64,000 nucleotides of DNA from contig DASSEV010000021.1 of the NCBI GenBank assembly GCA_035695105.1, positions 47,456-111,455 on the forward strand, in the 5' to 3' direction. Origin of the DNA: JAICYJ01 sp035695105. Lineage in GTDB: Bacteria > Actinomycetota > Thermoleophilia > Gaiellales > JAICJC01. Shown piece after piece: positions 25,233-34,102 of the stretch (positions are counted from its first letter, which is position 1; each line of letters starts with the position of its first letter). Below the pieces are notes generated by a model, which was not told the origin of the DNA, ran no database searches, and saw only the letters and a program-made list of their open reading frames with translations. Both the position numbers and the translations under genes were made by a program.

Positions 25233-26843
25233 TCACGAGTCCGTCGCGGGCGCCGTTGCGTCCGGGCCGGCGCCCAGTAGCCGGGCCACCCGCTCTGTGC
25301 CGATGCCGCTGATCAGCAGCCGCTCCCGCCGGTCGGAGAGCAGCCGCTGCGTCCAGTCGACGGTGCCGCCGTCGGCCACCGAGTACACCTGGCCGCCCAG
25401 CTCGGCGTCGACGTTCAGCGACAGGCCGCGGTAGTACCCGACAGCGTGCAGGCGCCCCGGTCGGAAGCCGAGCCGGGCGCCGGGGAACCGGTCGGCCAGT
25501 GGATCGAGCACCTGCTCGGCCATGCGTTCCAGCCGCTCCCAGCCGGCCGGAGCGCTCTCCGCGAATCGCTGCAGCTCGACGCCGGCGTCGGCCAGGATCG
25601 CCTCCGGCTCCCGGTCGCCGCTCCGCCATTCCGCCGCCAGGTCGAGCACGTCGACGCCGGCCTTCCGGCAGCGGGCTGCCAGGCCCGCGTTGTCGCTCAG
25701 CTCCACGGTGACCTGACCGACGCTCCGCCCGGCGTCGCCCAGGCGGCCCAGCAGGTCGAGGTGGACGGCGAGATGCGCTCGAAGGGCGCGGACTGCGAAC
25801 CCGTCCTGCGGCTCCGCGCGCCCGCCGCTGGCGAGGGCGAACAGCCCGAAGTGCCGTCGCCAGCCCGGCGGCGGCTCCTGCATCCGCAGCACACGTGCGG
25901 TGGCGGCGAGAGCCGGCCGTGCCTCGCCCTCCCGGCGTCGCAGGGCCACCTCCATCGCCAGGCTGCTGGTCGGGTCAGCCAGCACCTCGCCGCCCCTCAC
26001 CGTCGCCAGGCTGAGGTTCTGGTCGAGCCCGCCCAGCACCGCGTTCGTCGCGGCCGGTGCGACCGGCGGCAGCGTCACCAGCTGGAACCCGCCGGCGGCA
26101 TCGAACGCTGCGCCCTCGACCACGTGGAGTAGCCGCGCGTCCACGGGGGCAGGCTGGTAGACGTCGGTGCGGAGGCGGTCAGCGAGCAGGTCGCCCGGGC
26201 GCCGGCGCACCGCGTGCGAGCGCGCGAGGTGGATCATCAGCGACCGCTGGTCGCTGGCCGACCGGCCCTCGATCGCCGCGATAGGGTCATCGCCGGCCAC
26301 CGCCGTGCGCAGCCGTCCCACGACCGGACCGTCCGGCGCCCGGTCGAGCCGCCGCGCCATGCGGAGCTCGTTCAGGTGCGGCGCTCCGGCCGCCGGGTGC
26401 GGACCGGCGATGACGCGGAACCCCGCGCGCCGGTAGAGGCGGGCCGCGGCCTCGTTCTGCTCACGCACGTCGAGCTCCACCGACGACGCACCCCGGCGCT
26501 CCGCCCAGGCACACACCGCTTCGACCAGATCCAGGCCCAACCCTCGTCCGCGGGCGGCCGGGTCGACCCACATCGCGACCAGGAGCGCCGGCCGATCCGG
26601 GCCGGGGCGCAGCCCCGTCGCGCTGCCCACGTGCCGACCCTCCTCGACCGCGACGAAGGTGGCGACGCCCCCGTCCACGGCGGCCCTGCTCGCACGCTCG
26701 CGCCAGAACGCGGGCGGCTCCGCAGCCTCCTCGTCCAGCCTGCTGTGGAAGGCGTCGGGCGCATCGGCGAGCATGGCCAGCCGCACCCGGCGCAGCTCCT
26801 CCCACTCGGACGGTCGCACCCGGCGCACGATCACTCCGCTCAT
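25233..26843 (-). CDS. GNAT acetyltransferase fused to a HisRS-like domain of unknown function
   Basis: Residues 1 to about 165 of the 536-residue protein are a GNAT domain; the acetyl-CoA loop is VDPAARGRGLGLDLVEA and the final strand ends AARLYRRAGFRV. The remaining 370 residues have no family I can name. They contain GGLDQNLSLATVRGGEVLADPTSS, GYYRGLSLNVDA, ADGGTVDWTQRL and near the end ISGIGTERVARLL. The last three occur in the order of the class II histidyl-tRNA synthetase/HisZ motifs YYTG, GGRYD and GIG-ER, which suggests a synthetase-like fold; this is inference. It starts at the ATGA overlap with the antiporter gene. Confidence 0.65.
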   Translation of the reverse strand: MSGVIVRRVRPSEWEELRRVRLAMLADAPDAFHSRLDEEAAEPPAFWRERASRAAVDGGVATFVAVEEGRHVGSATGLRPGPDRPALLVAMWVDPAARGRGLGLDLVEAVCAWAERRGASSVELDVREQNEAAARLYRRAGFRVIAGPHPAAGAPHLNELRMARRLDRAPDGPVVGRLRTAVAGDDPIAAIEGRSASDQRSLMIHLARSHAVRRRPGDLLADRLRTDVYQPAPVDARLLHVVEGAAFDAAGGFQLVTLPPVAPAATNAVLGGLDQNLSLATVRGGEVLADPTSSLAMEVALRRREGEARPALAATARVLRMQEPPPGWRRHFGLFALASGGRAEPQDGFAVRALRAHLAVHLDLLGRLGDAGRSVGQVTVELSDNAGLAARCRKAGVDVLDLAAEWRSGDREPEAILADAGVELQRFAESAPAGWERLERMAEQVLDPLADRFPGARLGFRPGRLHAVGYYRGLSLNVDAELGGQVYSVADGGTVDWTQRLLSDRRERLLISGIGTERVARLLGAGPDATAPATDS

Positions 26844-28318
26844 GCTTCCACCTCGGCCCCGGCCGGGCCCGCCTCGAACAGCCCCGCGAGCGCGTCGTTC
26901 GCGCCGAGCAGCAGCACCTCATCGCCCTCCTCCAGCACGGTGCTGCCGCGAGCCTGGTGAGCGGCGCCGTCGCGGATGAGGAGGCTGATCCAGGGCCGCC
27001 GCCCCATGGGCAGGTCGCGGATTGCGGCGCCGTCTGCCGCGGATCCGGAAACGACGACGAACCGGCGCACGCCCTGCGGCTCGTCGCGCAGCCCGACCGA
27101 CACGTGCCACGGCTCCTTGTCGCTCTGGGTCATGGGGACGCCCGCGAGGCGCGCCGCCACGCTGACCAGCGAGCCCTGCACGACCACCGAGAACATCACC
27201 ACGACGAACACGATCCCATAGATGCGGTTCGCGTCCTCCGCGCCGTCGAGCAGGGCGAATGCGGCGAGCAGGATCGGCACGGCGCCGCGCATCCCTGCCC
27301 ATGAGATGAACGCCTTCTCGCCCCGCCGCAGGTCGGCCGGCCCCAGCATCGCGGCAACCACCAGCGGCCGTACCGCAAACGTCAGCACCGCGGCGATGAC
27401 GAGCCCGTCCAGCCACACGTTCCGCAGCCCCAGTGAGCCGACGTCGATCGTGAGGCCGAGCGCGACGAACACGACGATCTCGCCGAGACTGGCCAGCACC
27501 GAGGTGACATGCTCGACCTCGTGCTTGTAGGGCGCGCGCAGGTCGCCGACCATGATCCCGGCGACGAATACCGCGAGGAACCCCGACCCGTGGGCCACGG
27601 CGGCGAGGCCGTAGACGATGCCGGCCCCGGCGAGCGTGAGCAGGGGATACAGGGCCTCGTCGGGGAGCGTGACGCGGCGCATCGCCCGGCCGAGCACAAG
27701 GCCGCCGAGCACGCCGATGGCGAGGCCCAGCACCATCTCCACCGCGAAGTCGGAGAAGATGGTCGCGACCCCGTTCCCGCTGCTGTGGGACGCGTCCAGC
27801 AGCCCGATCACGAGCGCGATCCCGACCGGGTCGTTCATCCCCGATTCGCCCTTGAGGATGTCGTCGCTGCGCCCGGCCACCTCGCGGCCGCCGAGCACCG
27901 AGAACATGACCGCGGGGTCGGTCGGCGCAACCGCCGCGCCGATCAGCAGCGCCGGCGTCCAGCCGAAGCCGAGCACCGCATGCACGAACACCGCGAGCAG
28001 TCCCGCCACCGCGAAGGTGCCGGGCACGCCCAGAGCCACGATCGGCCAGAGCGACCGGCGGAACCGGCTCAGGCCGATGTCCATCCCGCCGTCGAACAGG
28101 ATCACGATCAGGGCGCACAGGCAGATCCGCTCGACGTCACGGATCGAGAGCAGCGGCGTCAGCGCCGGCGTGATGTCGGACGACACCGCGGCCGCCGCCA
28201 GGAACAGGGCCGGAGCGGGGATGCGGAGCCGGTCGCTGACGCGGCTGGACAGGATGGCCGCAGCGAAGCCGACCGCCACGATCAGCACCGCGCGGCCGAT
28301 CTCGGCGGCATCGGTCAT
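26840..28318 (-). CDS. potassium/proton antiporter, CPA1/NhaP2-like with TrkA-C domain
   Basis: The 492-residue membrane protein has about 12 helices in the first 390 residues, with the Na/H exchanger-type APTDPA motif near 132, ESGMNDP near 160, and SWAGMRGAVP in a late helix. A soluble C-terminal part with ISLLIRDGAAHQARGSTVLEEGDEVLLLG resembles the regulatory TrkA-C (RCK_C) domain that senses nucleotides or ions. This layout fits NhaP2/CvrA-type cation:proton antiporters used in pH and potassium balance. It is the first gene of a two-gene unit with the GNAT fusion. Confidence 0.87.
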   Translation of the reverse strand: MTDAAEIGRAVLIVAVGFAAAILSSRVSDRLRIPAPALFLAAAAVSSDITPALTPLLSIRDVERICLCALIVILFDGGMDIGLSRFRRSLWPIVALGVPGTFAVAGLLAVFVHAVLGFGWTPALLIGAAVAPTDPAVMFSVLGGREVAGRSDDILKGESGMNDPVGIALVIGLLDASHSSGNGVATIFSDFAVEMVLGLAIGVLGGLVLGRAMRRVTLPDEALYPLLTLAGAGIVYGLAAVAHGSGFLAVFVAGIMVGDLRAPYKHEVEHVTSVLASLGEIVVFVALGLTIDVGSLGLRNVWLDGLVIAAVLTFAVRPLVVAAMLGPADLRRGEKAFISWAGMRGAVPILLAAFALLDGAEDANRIYGIVFVVVMFSVVVQGSLVSVAARLAGVPMTQSDKEPWHVSVGLRDEPQGVRRFVVVSGSAADGAAIRDLPMGRRPWISLLIRDGAAHQARGSTVLEEGDEVLLLGANDALAGLFEAGPAGAEVEA

Positions 28319-28364
28319 GAGGCCATCGTAGTTGCAGCGGCGCCGTCAGCCTTCGCCGCGCTCG

Positions 28365-28370
28365 TACACT
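28365..28370 (+). promoter_or_regulatory. -10 element of ylxP-rbfA-nrnA (TACACT)
   Basis: TACACT ends seven bases before ATG 28378 with no Shine-Dalgarno sequence, predicting a leaderless transcript. Confidence 0.5.
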
Positions 28371-28377
28371 GAGGCCG

Positions 28378-28686
28378 ATGACGGAGGGCTTCGTCGGCAT
28401 CTTGCGGTTCGAGCTGCACCTGCCCGAGAACGGCTCGCTGAAGGGCAAGCGCAAGGTGCTGCTGCAGGTCAAGAGCAGGCTCGAGCGCCGCTTCGGAGCG
28501 TCGGTCGCCGAGATCGGCTGCCACGAGCTGTGGCAGCGCGCCCAGCTCGTGATGGTGATCGCACGGCGCGAGTCCGCGGACGCCGTGCACGCCCTCGAGC
28601 AGGCACGCGGCTACCTTTCGTCGCAGGAGTTCGAGCTGTCCCGCTCGGACTGGCAGGTGGTGTCGGTGGAGGAGGCGATCGGGTGA
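28378..28686 (+). CDS. ylxP: YlxP-like DUF503 protein
   Basis: The 102-residue protein has the DUF503 ferredoxin-like pattern: GILRFELHLPENGSLKGKRKVLLQVKSRL, then RFGASVAEIGCHELWQRAQLVMVIA. Members sit between infB and rbfA in many Gram-positive genomes and are suspected of helping ribosome assembly, though the function is not established. In this genome the link to infB is broken by the inserted antiporter pair, and the gene has its own promoter. The stop overlaps rbfA (GTGA). Confidence 0.87.
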   Translation: MTEGFVGILRFELHLPENGSLKGKRKVLLQVKSRLERRFGASVAEIGCHELWQRAQLVMVIARRESADAVHALEQARGYLSSQEFELSRSDWQVVSVEEAIG

Positions 28687-29060
28687 GCGAGCGGATGCGG
28701 CGGGTGAACGAGTCGCTGCGCAAGGTGCTGGCCGACGGCGTGGAGCGCCTCGGCGACCCGTCCATCGGCTTCGTCACGGTGACCGGCGTGCGGGCCACGT
28801 CCGACTTCAGCCAGGCGGTCGTCTACGTCAGCGTGCTCGGCGGCGAGAAGCGCCGCGCCCGGTCGCTGGCCGCCCTCGAGCGGGCGCACGGGGTGCTGCA
28901 ACAGCGCGTCGCCGGTGAGTTGCGGCTGCGACGTACCCCTCAGCTGATCTTCCAGTATGATGAGACCGTTGACCGCGCGCTGCGCATGAGCGAGCTGATC
29001 GATCAGGTCGTGCCAGCGTCATCGCAGGAGCGGCGCGGCGACGACGATTCCTCCACATGA
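28683..29060 (+). CDS. rbfA: ribosome-binding factor A
   Basis: The 125-residue protein aids maturation of the 16S rRNA 5' end. It begins ERMRRVNESLRKVLADGVERLGDP and contains VTVTGVRATSDFSQAVVYVSVLG and LRRTPQLIFQYDETVDRALRM, the KH-like RbfA core. The GTG start overlaps the ylxP stop and its own stop overlaps the next gene (ATGA). The Asp/Ser-rich C-terminal tail is usual. Confidence 0.94.
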   Translation: MSERMRRVNESLRKVLADGVERLGDPSIGFVTVTGVRATSDFSQAVVYVSVLGGEKRRARSLAALERAHGVLQQRVAGELRLRRTPQLIFQYDETVDRALRMSELIDQVVPASSQERRGDDDSST

Positions 29061-30079
29061 CCGATACCGAGACGACCACCCGCGACCTCGCCGAGGTGGT
29101 GGCCGCACTTGCGGCCGCCGACCGGATCCTGATCGCGTCCCACGAGAACCCGGACGGCGACGCCATCGGCAGCATGTCGGCCGCGGCGCAGGCGCTGCGC
29201 GGGGCAGGCAAGCAGGTGCGCCTCTACCTGCACGCCGACTCACCGCTGCCGCACGAGTACAGCTTCCTCGCAATGGACGGCCTCGAGCGCCAGATCGAGC
29301 CGGGCTCGACGGCCGGCTGGACGCTGCTCGCGGTCGACTGCGGCAACGAGTCGCGCCTCGGCCCCGACCATGAGCAGCTCCGGGCTGGGTTCGACCAGGT
29401 GATCGACGTCGACCATCACCACGACAACTCCCGCTTCGGCGACGTCAACTACGTCGACGGCCATGCCTCGTCCACCGCCGAGATCCTGGCCCGGGTGTTC
29501 GACGGTCTCGGCATCGAGCTGACGCCGCCCGTCGCGGAGGCCCTGTACGTCGGCCTCGTCACCGATACCGGCCGCTTCCAGTACCGCACCACCAGCCCGG
29601 CTGCGCTGCGGCTGGCCGCGCGCCTGGTCGAGGCCGGCGCCGACGTGCACAAGGTGTTCGAGCTGGTGTTCGAGACGGTGCCATACGGCAAGAAGCGGCT
29701 GCTCGGCCGGGTGCTCGAGCACATGCAGAGCTACGAGGGCGGCCGGCTGCTGGTGAGCTACGTGACGCGCGACGACCTGGCCCTGGTCGAGGGCGACGAG
29801 GCAACCACCGAGGGGCTGATCGACGACCTGCGAGAGGTGGACGGCGTCCAGGTGGCCGCACTGATCCGCGAGCAGGTACCGCTGGACGACGGGACGATCA
29901 CGCCCAACCGGGTGTCCCTGCGCTCCCGCGGCTCGATCGACGTGTCGCGGATCGCCCGCAAGTCGCAGGGCGGCGGTCACAAGCAGGCGGCCGGTTTCTC
30001 GCATCCCGGCTCGATCGAGCAGATCAGGCAGTTCATCGTCGACGAGGTGGCCAGCCAGCTCGCCGAGTCGGCGGCCTGA
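29057..30079 (+). CDS. nrnA: DHH-family phosphoesterase NrnA (nanoRNase/pAp phosphatase)
   Basis: The 340-residue enzyme degrades very short RNAs and 3'-phosphoadenosine 5'-phosphate; some members hydrolyse cyclic dinucleotide products. DHH motifs are complete: SHENPDGDAIGS, AVDCGNE, VIDVDHHHDNSRFG and a linker to the DHHA1 domain with GGGHKQAAGF. Its place between rbfA and truB is the usual one. It completes RNA decay downstream of PNPase, RNase J and RNase Y, all encoded in this window. Confidence 0.92.
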   Translation: MTDTETTTRDLAEVVAALAAADRILIASHENPDGDAIGSMSAAAQALRGAGKQVRLYLHADSPLPHEYSFLAMDGLERQIEPGSTAGWTLLAVDCGNESRLGPDHEQLRAGFDQVIDVDHHHDNSRFGDVNYVDGHASSTAEILARVFDGLGIELTPPVAEALYVGLVTDTGRFQYRTTSPAALRLAARLVEAGADVHKVFELVFETVPYGKKRLLGRVLEHMQSYEGGRLLVSYVTRDDLALVEGDEATTEGLIDDLREVDGVQVAALIREQVPLDDGTITPNRVSLRSRGSIDVSRIARKSQGGGHKQAAGFSHPGSIEQIRQFIVDEVASQLAESAA

Positions 30080-30087
30080 CGGCTCCG

Positions 30088-30093
30088 TAGACT
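30088..30093 (+). promoter_or_regulatory. -10 element of truB-ribF (TAGACT)
   Basis: TAGACT ends seven bases before GTG 30101, again without a Shine-Dalgarno sequence. It allows truB-ribF to be expressed separately from the upstream genes as a leaderless mRNA. Confidence 0.45.
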
Positions 30094-30100
30094 TCGCGGC

Positions 30101-30949
30101 GTGACAGGGTTGCTGCTCGTCGACAAGCCGGCCGGCCCGACGTCCTTCGACGTCATCCGGCGGCTGCGACCGGTGCTTGGCTCGAAGCTCGGCCACGCCG
30201 GCACGCTCGACCCGTTCGCGACCGGGCTGCTGCTGATCCTGGCCGGGAAGGCGACGCGGCTGGCCACGTTCCTGTCCGGGCTCGACAAGAGCTACCGCGC
30301 CGTCGTCCAGTTCGGGGCCGAGTCCTCGACGCTCGACCCTGAGGGCGAGCTGACGCCAAGCGGCCGCACGGCGGGGGAGGCGGAGGTCCTCGCCGCCGCC
30401 GCAGCGATGACTGGCCGGGTGCTGCAGCAGGTGCCGCTGGCATCGGCCGTGCGCGTCGCAGGCGAGCGCTCTTACGCCCGCATGCGGCGCGGCGAGGTGA
30501 CGCCACCCCCGCCGCGAGAGGTTCAGATCGAGATGCTCGACGTCGAGCGGTTCGACGCCTCGGCGCAGCGCGCCGTCATCCACGTGCGCTGCTCCAAGGG
30601 CACCTACGTCCGCCAGATCGCCTCCGACCTGGGCACGGCGACCGGCGCGGGCGCCTATTGCGCGGAGCTCCGCCGCCTGACCGTCGGGCCGTTCTCGGTG
30701 AAGGACGCCGGTTCGCCCGAGCAGATCCGCGAGCGGGTGGACGGCCCCTGGCTGCGGAGCCCACGGGAGGCGCTGCCGCACCTGCCCGAGCGCCTTCTCA
30801 CCGTTCAGGAGCGTGACGGCGTCCGCCACGGCCGGCCGGTGGCGGGGGAGGGTACGGGGCCCGTGCGACTGGTCTACGACGGCGAGCTGGTCGCCGTGGC
30901 GAGGGCCGGCGACGAGGGCCTGCACCCCGTGGCGGTGCTGCAGCCGTGA
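30101..30949 (+). CDS. truB: tRNA pseudouridine-55 synthase
   Basis: The 282-residue enzyme makes pseudouridine 55 in the tRNA T-loop. The catalytic Asp is D37 in HAGTLDPFATGLLL, preceded by LLLVDKPAGPTSFDVI. KGTYVRQIASDLG in the middle is a second signature. The C-terminal part is a PUA-like domain. GTG 30101 is supported by the adjacent -10 and the conserved N-terminus. The stop overlaps the ribF GTG. Confidence 0.95.
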   Translation: MTGLLLVDKPAGPTSFDVIRRLRPVLGSKLGHAGTLDPFATGLLLILAGKATRLATFLSGLDKSYRAVVQFGAESSTLDPEGELTPSGRTAGEAEVLAAAAAMTGRVLQQVPLASAVRVAGERSYARMRRGEVTPPPPREVQIEMLDVERFDASAQRAVIHVRCSKGTYVRQIASDLGTATGAGAYCAELRRLTVGPFSVKDAGSPEQIRERVDGPWLRSPREALPHLPERLLTVQERDGVRHGRPVAGEGTGPVRLVYDGELVAVARAGDEGLHPVAVLQP

Positions 30950-31866
30950 TCGTCACGGGCCTGGACGCGGTCGACACTGCTCCGCGCGTTGTCGCGCTGG
31001 GCAGCTTCGACGGTGTGCACCTGGGGCACCGGCGCGTGATCGGGCGGGCGGTGGAGGCGGCCGCCCAGCGTGGCGCGCGGGCCGCCGTTGTCACGTTCGA
31101 CCCGCACCCGATGCAGGTGCTGCGCCCGGAGCTGGCGCCGCGCGAGCTGTCGACACCGCAGCGCCGGGCCGGGCTGATCGCGGAGCTCGAGCCGGACGAG
31201 CTGATCGTGATCCGGTTCACCCACGAGTTCTCGCTGCTCGATCACGAGCGGTTCGCCGAGGAGGTGCTGCGGGATCGCCTGAACGCCGTGCTGGTGATCG
31301 TCGGGCGCAACTTCCGGTACGGGCACCGCGCGCAGGGGACGATCGAGACGCTGGCCGCGTCGGGCGCGCGACTCGGCTTCGAGGCCGAGCCTTCGCCGCT
31401 GGTGGAGGTGGACGGGGTGCCGGTGTCATCGTCGCGCATCCGCGATCTGCTCTCGGCGGGCGAGGTGTCGCACGCGGAGCGCCTGCTGGGACGCCATCCA
31501 TGGCTGGACGGCGTGATCGTGCGTGGCGACGGCCGCGGGCGCGAGCTCGGCTTCGCCACCGCGAACCTCGAGTGCTCCTCGCACACGGCCTTCCCCGCGA
31601 CCGGGATCTACGCCGGCAGGGCACACGTGGCCGGGATCACGCGGCCCGCCGCAATCAGCGTCGGGTACAACCCGACCTTCACCGACGACCGCGAGCACCT
31701 GCGGGTGGAGGCGCACCTGCTGGACTTCGACGGCGACCTCTACGGGCAGCCGATGCACCTGGAGTTCTCGCGGCGCCTGCGCGGCGAGGAGCGCTACGGA
31801 TCGGTCGACGAGCTGGTCGAGCAGGTGCATCGCGACATCGCCGCCGTGCGCTCGAACGCGCCCTGA
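30946..31866 (+). CDS. ribF: bifunctional riboflavin kinase/FAD synthetase
   Basis: The 306-residue enzyme converts riboflavin to FMN and then FAD. The N-terminal nucleotidyltransferase domain has ALGSFDGVHLGH near 17-28, VTFDPHP near 49, and SSSRIRDLLSAGEV. The C-terminal riboflavin kinase domain has GDGRGRELGFATANL and a GIYAGRAHV segment. It follows truB with a GTGA overlap, as in many bacteria. Its 3' side runs into the repeat element at 31889-31976. Confidence 0.95.
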   Translation: MIVTGLDAVDTAPRVVALGSFDGVHLGHRRVIGRAVEAAAQRGARAAVVTFDPHPMQVLRPELAPRELSTPQRRAGLIAELEPDELIVIRFTHEFSLLDHERFAEEVLRDRLNAVLVIVGRNFRYGHRAQGTIETLAASGARLGFEAEPSPLVEVDGVPVSSSRIRDLLSAGEVSHAERLLGRHPWLDGVIVRGDGRGRELGFATANLECSSHTAFPATGIYAGRAHVAGITRPAAISVGYNPTFTDDREHLRVEAHLLDFDGDLYGQPMHLEFSRRLRGEERYGSVDELVEQVHRDIAAVRSNAP

Positions 31867-31888
31867 CACCGACAGCTGCGAACCGATC

Positions 31889-31976
31889 GGGTCTGCCCCC
31901 ACGGGCTGACCCGGCGGTCCACCACGGACGCCCCGCCGCCGCCCTTCCGGGTCAGCCCCCGTTCAGGGGCAGACCC
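31889..31976 (+). repeat. 88-base nested inverted repeat between convergent genes
   Basis: Outer arms GGGTCTGCCCC (31889-31899) and GGGGCAGACCC (31966-31976) are perfectly complementary. Inner arms GGGCTGACCC (31903-31912) and GGGTCAGCCC (31949-31958) are too, around a 36-base GC-rich loop. The element starts 22 bases after ribF and supplies the last seven codons and the stop of the convergent peptidase E gene. It may serve as a bidirectional terminator. It is the fullest copy of the family also seen at 624-706 and 43181-43207. Confidence 0.8.
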
Positions 31977-32655
31977 GCACCCAACCGGCGCACCTCGAGC
32001 GGCGTCTCCCCGTCCGGCTCCACGCGAAGCGCGCGGCCGCCCTCGCGCTCGCTCAGCGCCTCGTGCAACTCGGTGCCGACGAAGTGCAGCCCGACGCCAT
32101 CGTCGGCCGCGAAGCCGGGCGGAAGCGCGCCCTCGGCCACCCAGCGCGTATAGGTCGGCTGCCGCAGCGGCTCGGAGTCGTAGTGGGGGCAGAAGCTGCC
32201 GGGCAGGAACCCCAGCCCGTCGTTCATAGGTCCGAGGCCCGCGCCGAACGAGTCCGTCGAGCACCCCTCGAACCAGCAGTTGGCCCCGGCCGAGAGGCCG
32301 CACAGCACGACGCCCGCCTGCCAGGCCCGCCGCAGCGCAGCATCGACGCCGTGCAGGCGCCAGACGGCGAGCATGTTGGCCGTGTTCCCGCCGCCGACAT
32401 AGATCACGTCCTGGCCCTGCAGGAAGGCGTCGATGTCCTCGACCTCGCGCCAGAACAGGCCCAGCACGGCCGTCTCGGCACGGTCGCCGAGCGCGTCGTG
32501 GAAGCGCGCGATCCTCTCCTGGCTGTCGCCGCCCGCCGTCGGCACGTAGCAGACGCGCGGCCGCGGCTTCCCGGTCAGCCCCAGGATGTGGTCGTCCAGC
32601 AGCCGGCCCTCCATCGAGAACCCGCCGCCGCCCATGGCGACGATCTGCGGTGCCG

Positions 32656-32659
<4 letters not shown>
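31952..32659 (-). CDS. peptidase E-like (S51) serine peptidase
   Basis: The 235-residue protein has the S51 fold: MGGGGFSMEG at the start, GGGNTANML near 89-97 and the nucleophile elbow CGLSAGANCWFEG with S123. Peptidase E cuts dipeptides with N-terminal Asp; substrate preference here is not certain. The GTG start overlaps the stop of the upstream sugar decarboxylase gene. The final residues GLPLNGG are encoded by the repeat at 31889-31976, so the natural C-terminus may have been changed by repeat insertion. Confidence 0.8.
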
Positions 32660-33594
<935 letters not shown>

Positions 33595-33763
33595 GCGGTG
33601 AGATCCTCCTGGTTGCCTGCCACAAGCCTACAGGCGGCGCCGGGGGAGGGAAGCACCGGCCCCGTGCTACCCTGCCAGGCGACCGCACCGCGGATCGGCG
33701 CCGCTTGCCAGCGCCGGTCTGGGATGCAGGCGTCTATTCGCACACGGCAAGGAGGTGGTAGGC

Positions 33764-34033
33764 GTGCCGCTTACCCAGGAGCAGAAGCAGGAGATCGTTG
33801 GGAAGTACGGCCGGGACGACAAGGACACCGGCTCGACGCGAGTGCAGATCGCACTCCTCACCCAGCGCATCACCGAGCTCACGGAGCACATGAAGGTGCA
33901 CCAGCACGACCACCATTCGCGCCGCGGCCTGCTGAAGCTGGTCGGCCGCCGGCGCCGGCTTCTGTCATACCTGCAGAAGCACGACCTGGAGGGCTATCGG
34001 GCCCTCATCAAGGAGCTGGGCCTGCGCCGCTAG
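33764..34033 (+). CDS. rpsO: 30S ribosomal protein S15
   Basis: The 89-residue product has exactly the standard S15 length and sequence: PLTQEQKQEIVGKYGRDDKDTGSTRVQIALLT followed by HHSRRGLLKLVGRRRRLLSYL. GTG 33764 is chosen over the in-frame GTG 33755 because GGAGGT at 33751-33756 lies seven bases before it and it yields the canonical start. TACCCT at 33668-33673 could be the -10 of a leader of about 85 bases; S15 leaders often bind S15. pnp follows, as in most bacteria. Confidence 0.96.
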   Translation: MPLTQEQKQEIVGKYGRDDKDTGSTRVQIALLTQRITELTEHMKVHQHDHHSRRGLLKLVGRRRRLLSYLQKHDLEGYRALIKELGLRR

Positions 34034-34102
34034 GGCGCGACGGCAGCTCATCGGAGGATGGGCCGGCGATCCGGCCGGCCCGCGGAAGGGACAGACGAGG
34101 AC

